Assembly: GCF_947501425.1 (NCBI RefSeq) | Contig: NZ_CANMVN010000005.1 | Span: 62,001-126,000 of the forward strand | Length of the DNA: 64,000 bases | Reading direction: 5' to 3' | Source of the DNA: an uncultured Psychroserpens sp. | GTDB taxonomy: Bacteria > Bacteroidota > Bacteroidia > Flavobacteriales > Flavobacteriaceae | In this document: piece after piece, positions 62,072 through 64,000 of the stretch | Numbering within the stretch: position 1 is the first letter of the stretch | Layout: the number at the start of each line of letters is the position of its first letter | Notes under the pieces: model-generated | What the model saw: the letters and a program-made list of their open reading frames with translations, nothing else | Databases searched by the model: none | Told to the model about the DNA's origin: nothing | Translations under genes and position numbers: made by a program

Positions 62072-64000
62072 TATTTATGATTTTTACGTTCGATCATATA
62101 ATAGACTAATGGCACAACCAACAAGGTTAATACTGTAGACACTATTGTTCCTCCCATTAGTGAAATGGCTAAACCTTGAAAAATTGGGTCAAATAAGATG
62201 ACAAATGCACCTATAACAACAGTTCCTGCAGTTAGCAATATTGGTGTTGTACGCACAGCTCCTGCTTCAATTGCAGCTTGTTTTAATGGAATACCTTCAT
62301 CCAATCGGAGATTAATAAAATCTATTAATAGTACTGAGTTTCTTACCATAATACCTGCTAAAGCAATCATTCCGATAAAAGAAGTCGCTGTAAAAAACGC
62401 ACCCATTATCCAATGACCAATTATAATTCCTATGAGCGATAATGGAATAGCAACCATCATGACAACTGGAGCCTTGAAGTTTTGAAACCATCCAACTATT
62501 AAAATGTAAATCAAAATAATAGCACCTAAAAAGGCAATTCCCAAATCTCTAAAGACTTCTAAGGTAATTTGCCACTCACCATCCCATTTGACCGTATAAT
62601 CATCTTCAAAATCAGGTTGTCCCAAATACATTTCATTAATCTCAAACCCTTCAGGCAGCTTGATATTTTTCAACTTGTCTTCCATACCCAAAATAGCATA
62701 AGCCGGACTCTCGAGTTCGCCAGCCATATCAGCTAAAACATAGACTACACGTTTTTGATTTTTCCTGTAAATACTCTTAGCACTTGTCGTTTCAATACTA
62801 TTCACCAAATCTCCTATCGGCACTAAATGACCTTGGTTAGATTTAATTTTTAATTGTAATATATCTTGTACAGTAGACTTCTCTTTTTCATCCAAAGCCA
62901 ACACCAAAGCCACTTGATTTACAGCATCCTCATCATATAAAGTCGTTAGTGATCTATTAGATAGTGCCATATTCATGGTATAGGCAATTTGCTTAGGTGC
63001 CACGCCATACAACATCGCCTTCTCTTTATCAATAATAAATTGATATTCTACCTGATCAGCTTCAGTCATCCAATCTACATCAACAACATCTTGAGTAGTA
63101 CTCAAAATATTCTGAACATGATTTGCTACCTCTATTTGAGTATTGTAATCTGGTCCATAAACTTCAGCAACAATAGTAGATAAAACTGGTGGTCCTGGCG
63201 GAACTTCAACAACCTTAACATTCGCATTATACTTTGAAGCTATGTTTTGAATTTCTGGACGTAATAGCTTAGCTATATCATGACTTTGAGCACTACGTTC
63301 GCTTTTATCAATTAGATTGACCTGAATATCAGCCATATTACTTCCTCCTCTCAAATCGTAATGACGTACCAATCCGTTAAATGTTATTGGAGCCGACGTC
63401 CCAACATAGTTTTGATAATTGACTACCTCTGGTCGTGTTGATAGGTATTGTGAGATTTCTTTAGCCACAATTGCTGTTCGTTCTAAAGTTGTGCCTTCTG
63501 GCATATCAATTACTACCTGAAATTCATTCTTATTATCAAACGGCAGCATTTTAACCGCAACAGAATTTGTAAAGAACAGCAGCATTGTGCTTATTAGAAC
63601 TAAGAAGGTTAATCCTAAAAATAGCCAACGTTTGGTTGAATTTTCAATTAACGGACGCTCGAATTTTTCATAGATCTTATAGATCAAAGTGTCTTCTAAA
63701 GGCTTTTTAGGTTTGTCTTTAGCTCCTTTTTTATCCTTCTCACGTAAAAATATATATCCTAAGTATGGCGTAATGGTTAAGGCTACAAACAGAGATAAAA
63801 TCATTGCTATAGAAGCACCTATGGGCATTGGCGCCATATATGGTCCCATTAATCCAGAAACAAAAGCCATTGGTAATACTGAAGCTATAACCGTGAAAGT
63901 CGCTAGAATGGTTGGATTCCCAACCTCATTAATTGCATATAACGCTGCTTGTTTAAAAGGTAAGCGTTTCATTTTAAAATGCCTGTGCATATTTTCGGCA
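62071..64000 (-). CDS. Efflux RND transporter permease, N-terminus beyond window
   Basis: About 643 codons of the C-terminal part are visible; the frame runs open to base 64000 (AEN before MHRHF), so the ATG at 63990 is internal. The visible part holds a TM4-6-like cluster with NEVGNPTILATFTVIASVLPMAFVSG, the porter region with DMPEGTTLERTAIVAKEI, and the second six-helix bundle GIMVRNSVLLIDFINLRLDEGIPLKQAAIEAGAVRTTPILLTA. RND pumps expel drugs or metals with periplasmic and outer-membrane partners; the substrate class cannot be told from this half. It is coupled to the P-II-like gene. Confidence 0.88.
   Translation of the reverse strand, partial: AENMHRHFKMKRLPFKQAALYAINEVGNPTILATFTVIASVLPMAFVSGLMGPYMAPMPIGASIAMILSLFVALTITPYLGYIFLREKDKKGAKDKPKKPLEDTLIYKIYEKFERPLIENSTKRWLFLGLTFLVLISTMLLFFTNSVAVKMLPFDNKNEFQVVIDMPEGTTLERTAIVAKEISQYLSTRPEVVNYQNYVGTSAPITFNGLVRHYDLRGGSNMADIQVNLIDKSERSAQSHDIAKLLRPEIQNIASKYNANVKVVEVPPGPPVLSTIVAEVYGPDYNTQIEVANHVQNILSTTQDVVDVDWMTEADQVEYQFIIDKEKAMLYGVAPKQIAYTMNMALSNRSLTTLYDEDAVNQVALVLALDEKEKSTVQDILQLKIKSNQGHLVPIGDLVNSIETTSAKSIYRKNQKRVVYVLADMAGELESPAYAILGMEDKLKNIKLPEGFEINEMYLGQPDFEDDYTVKWDGEWQITLEVFRDLGIAFLGAIILIYILIVGWFQNFKAPVVMMVAIPLSLIGIIIGHWIMGAFFTATSFIGMIALAGIMVRNSVLLIDFINLRLDEGIPLKQAAIEAGAVRTTPILLTAGTVVIGAFVILFDPIFQGLAISLMGGTIVSTVLTLLVVPLVYYMIERKNHK

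Overview
The window looks like chromosomal DNA of a marine member of the Flavobacteriaceae (Bacteroidota). The DNA is AT-rich, several starts carry the Bacteroidota -7 box TAnnTTTG, Shine-Dalgarno sequences are mostly absent, and the gliding genes gldF and gldG lie in the phoH/purC - SAM hydrolase - gldFG - dnaN neighbourhood that I recall from flavobacteria. Many proteins belong to families typical of the phylum (DUF6452, DUF6048, DUF4294, hybrid two-component kinases with AraC domains). I see no rRNA, tRNA, CRISPR array, prophage or complete insertion sequence. No gene-free stretch exceeds 300 bases.

Layout. 1-9.4 kb: housekeeping and membrane genes, namely an SRPBCC protein with an ECF sigma factor cut by the window edge, the 23S rRNA methyltransferase rlmD with two envelope genes, a THUMP RNA methyltransferase, a second methyltransferase with a ZIP metal transporter, and a hemolysin III protein. 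9.5-14.1 kb: an ABC ATPase with a 1216-residue fusion of ABC-2 permease and M1 peptidase. 14.2-17.7 kb: M42 peptidase, class V aminotransferase, NUDIX and PrsW genes. 17.8-21.3 kb: a three-subunit acyl-CoA (probably propionyl-CoA) carboxylase. 21.3-25.0 kb: amidohydrolase, DinB, DUF1579 and a Bcr/CflA exporter.

25.2-46.9 kb is the most coherent part, a C2/C3 acid uptake and assimilation island. It holds a cNMP/CBS/DUF294 nucleotidyltransferase with a DnaQ-like exonuclease, isocitrate lyase and malate synthase, a RamB-type regulator divergent from them, acs and prpE in one operon, a transporter-like sensor kinase (SLC5-STAC-HisKA) with a lone receiver protein, and a two-subunit sodium:solute symporter with its porin. 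A zinc-ribbon/HTH protein resembling the IS1 InsA protein and an alanine-type symporter close it. With the propionyl-CoA carboxylase this gives a near-complete route: acetate or propionate enters, is activated by Acs or PrpE, then feeds the glyoxylate shunt or methylmalonyl-CoA.

47-53.8 kb: accessory surface and regulatory genes, namely a membrane acyltransferase, a YadA-like head protein with a C1q-like end, a lipoprotein, a cupin and a hybrid sensor kinase with an AraC output domain. 53.8-61.4 kb: purC, a GC-richer structured intergenic block, phoH, a SAM hydrolase, gldF, a BamE-like gene, gldG and dnaN. 61.5-64 kb: small membrane proteins and a truncated RND efflux pump.

The strongest leads are the control elements of the C2/C3 island (a TTCGC operator array between aceB and the regulator, and the DUF294/exonuclease pair), the AraC-like direct repeat before the hybrid kinase, the structured block between phoH and purC, and the extra gene inside gldFG.
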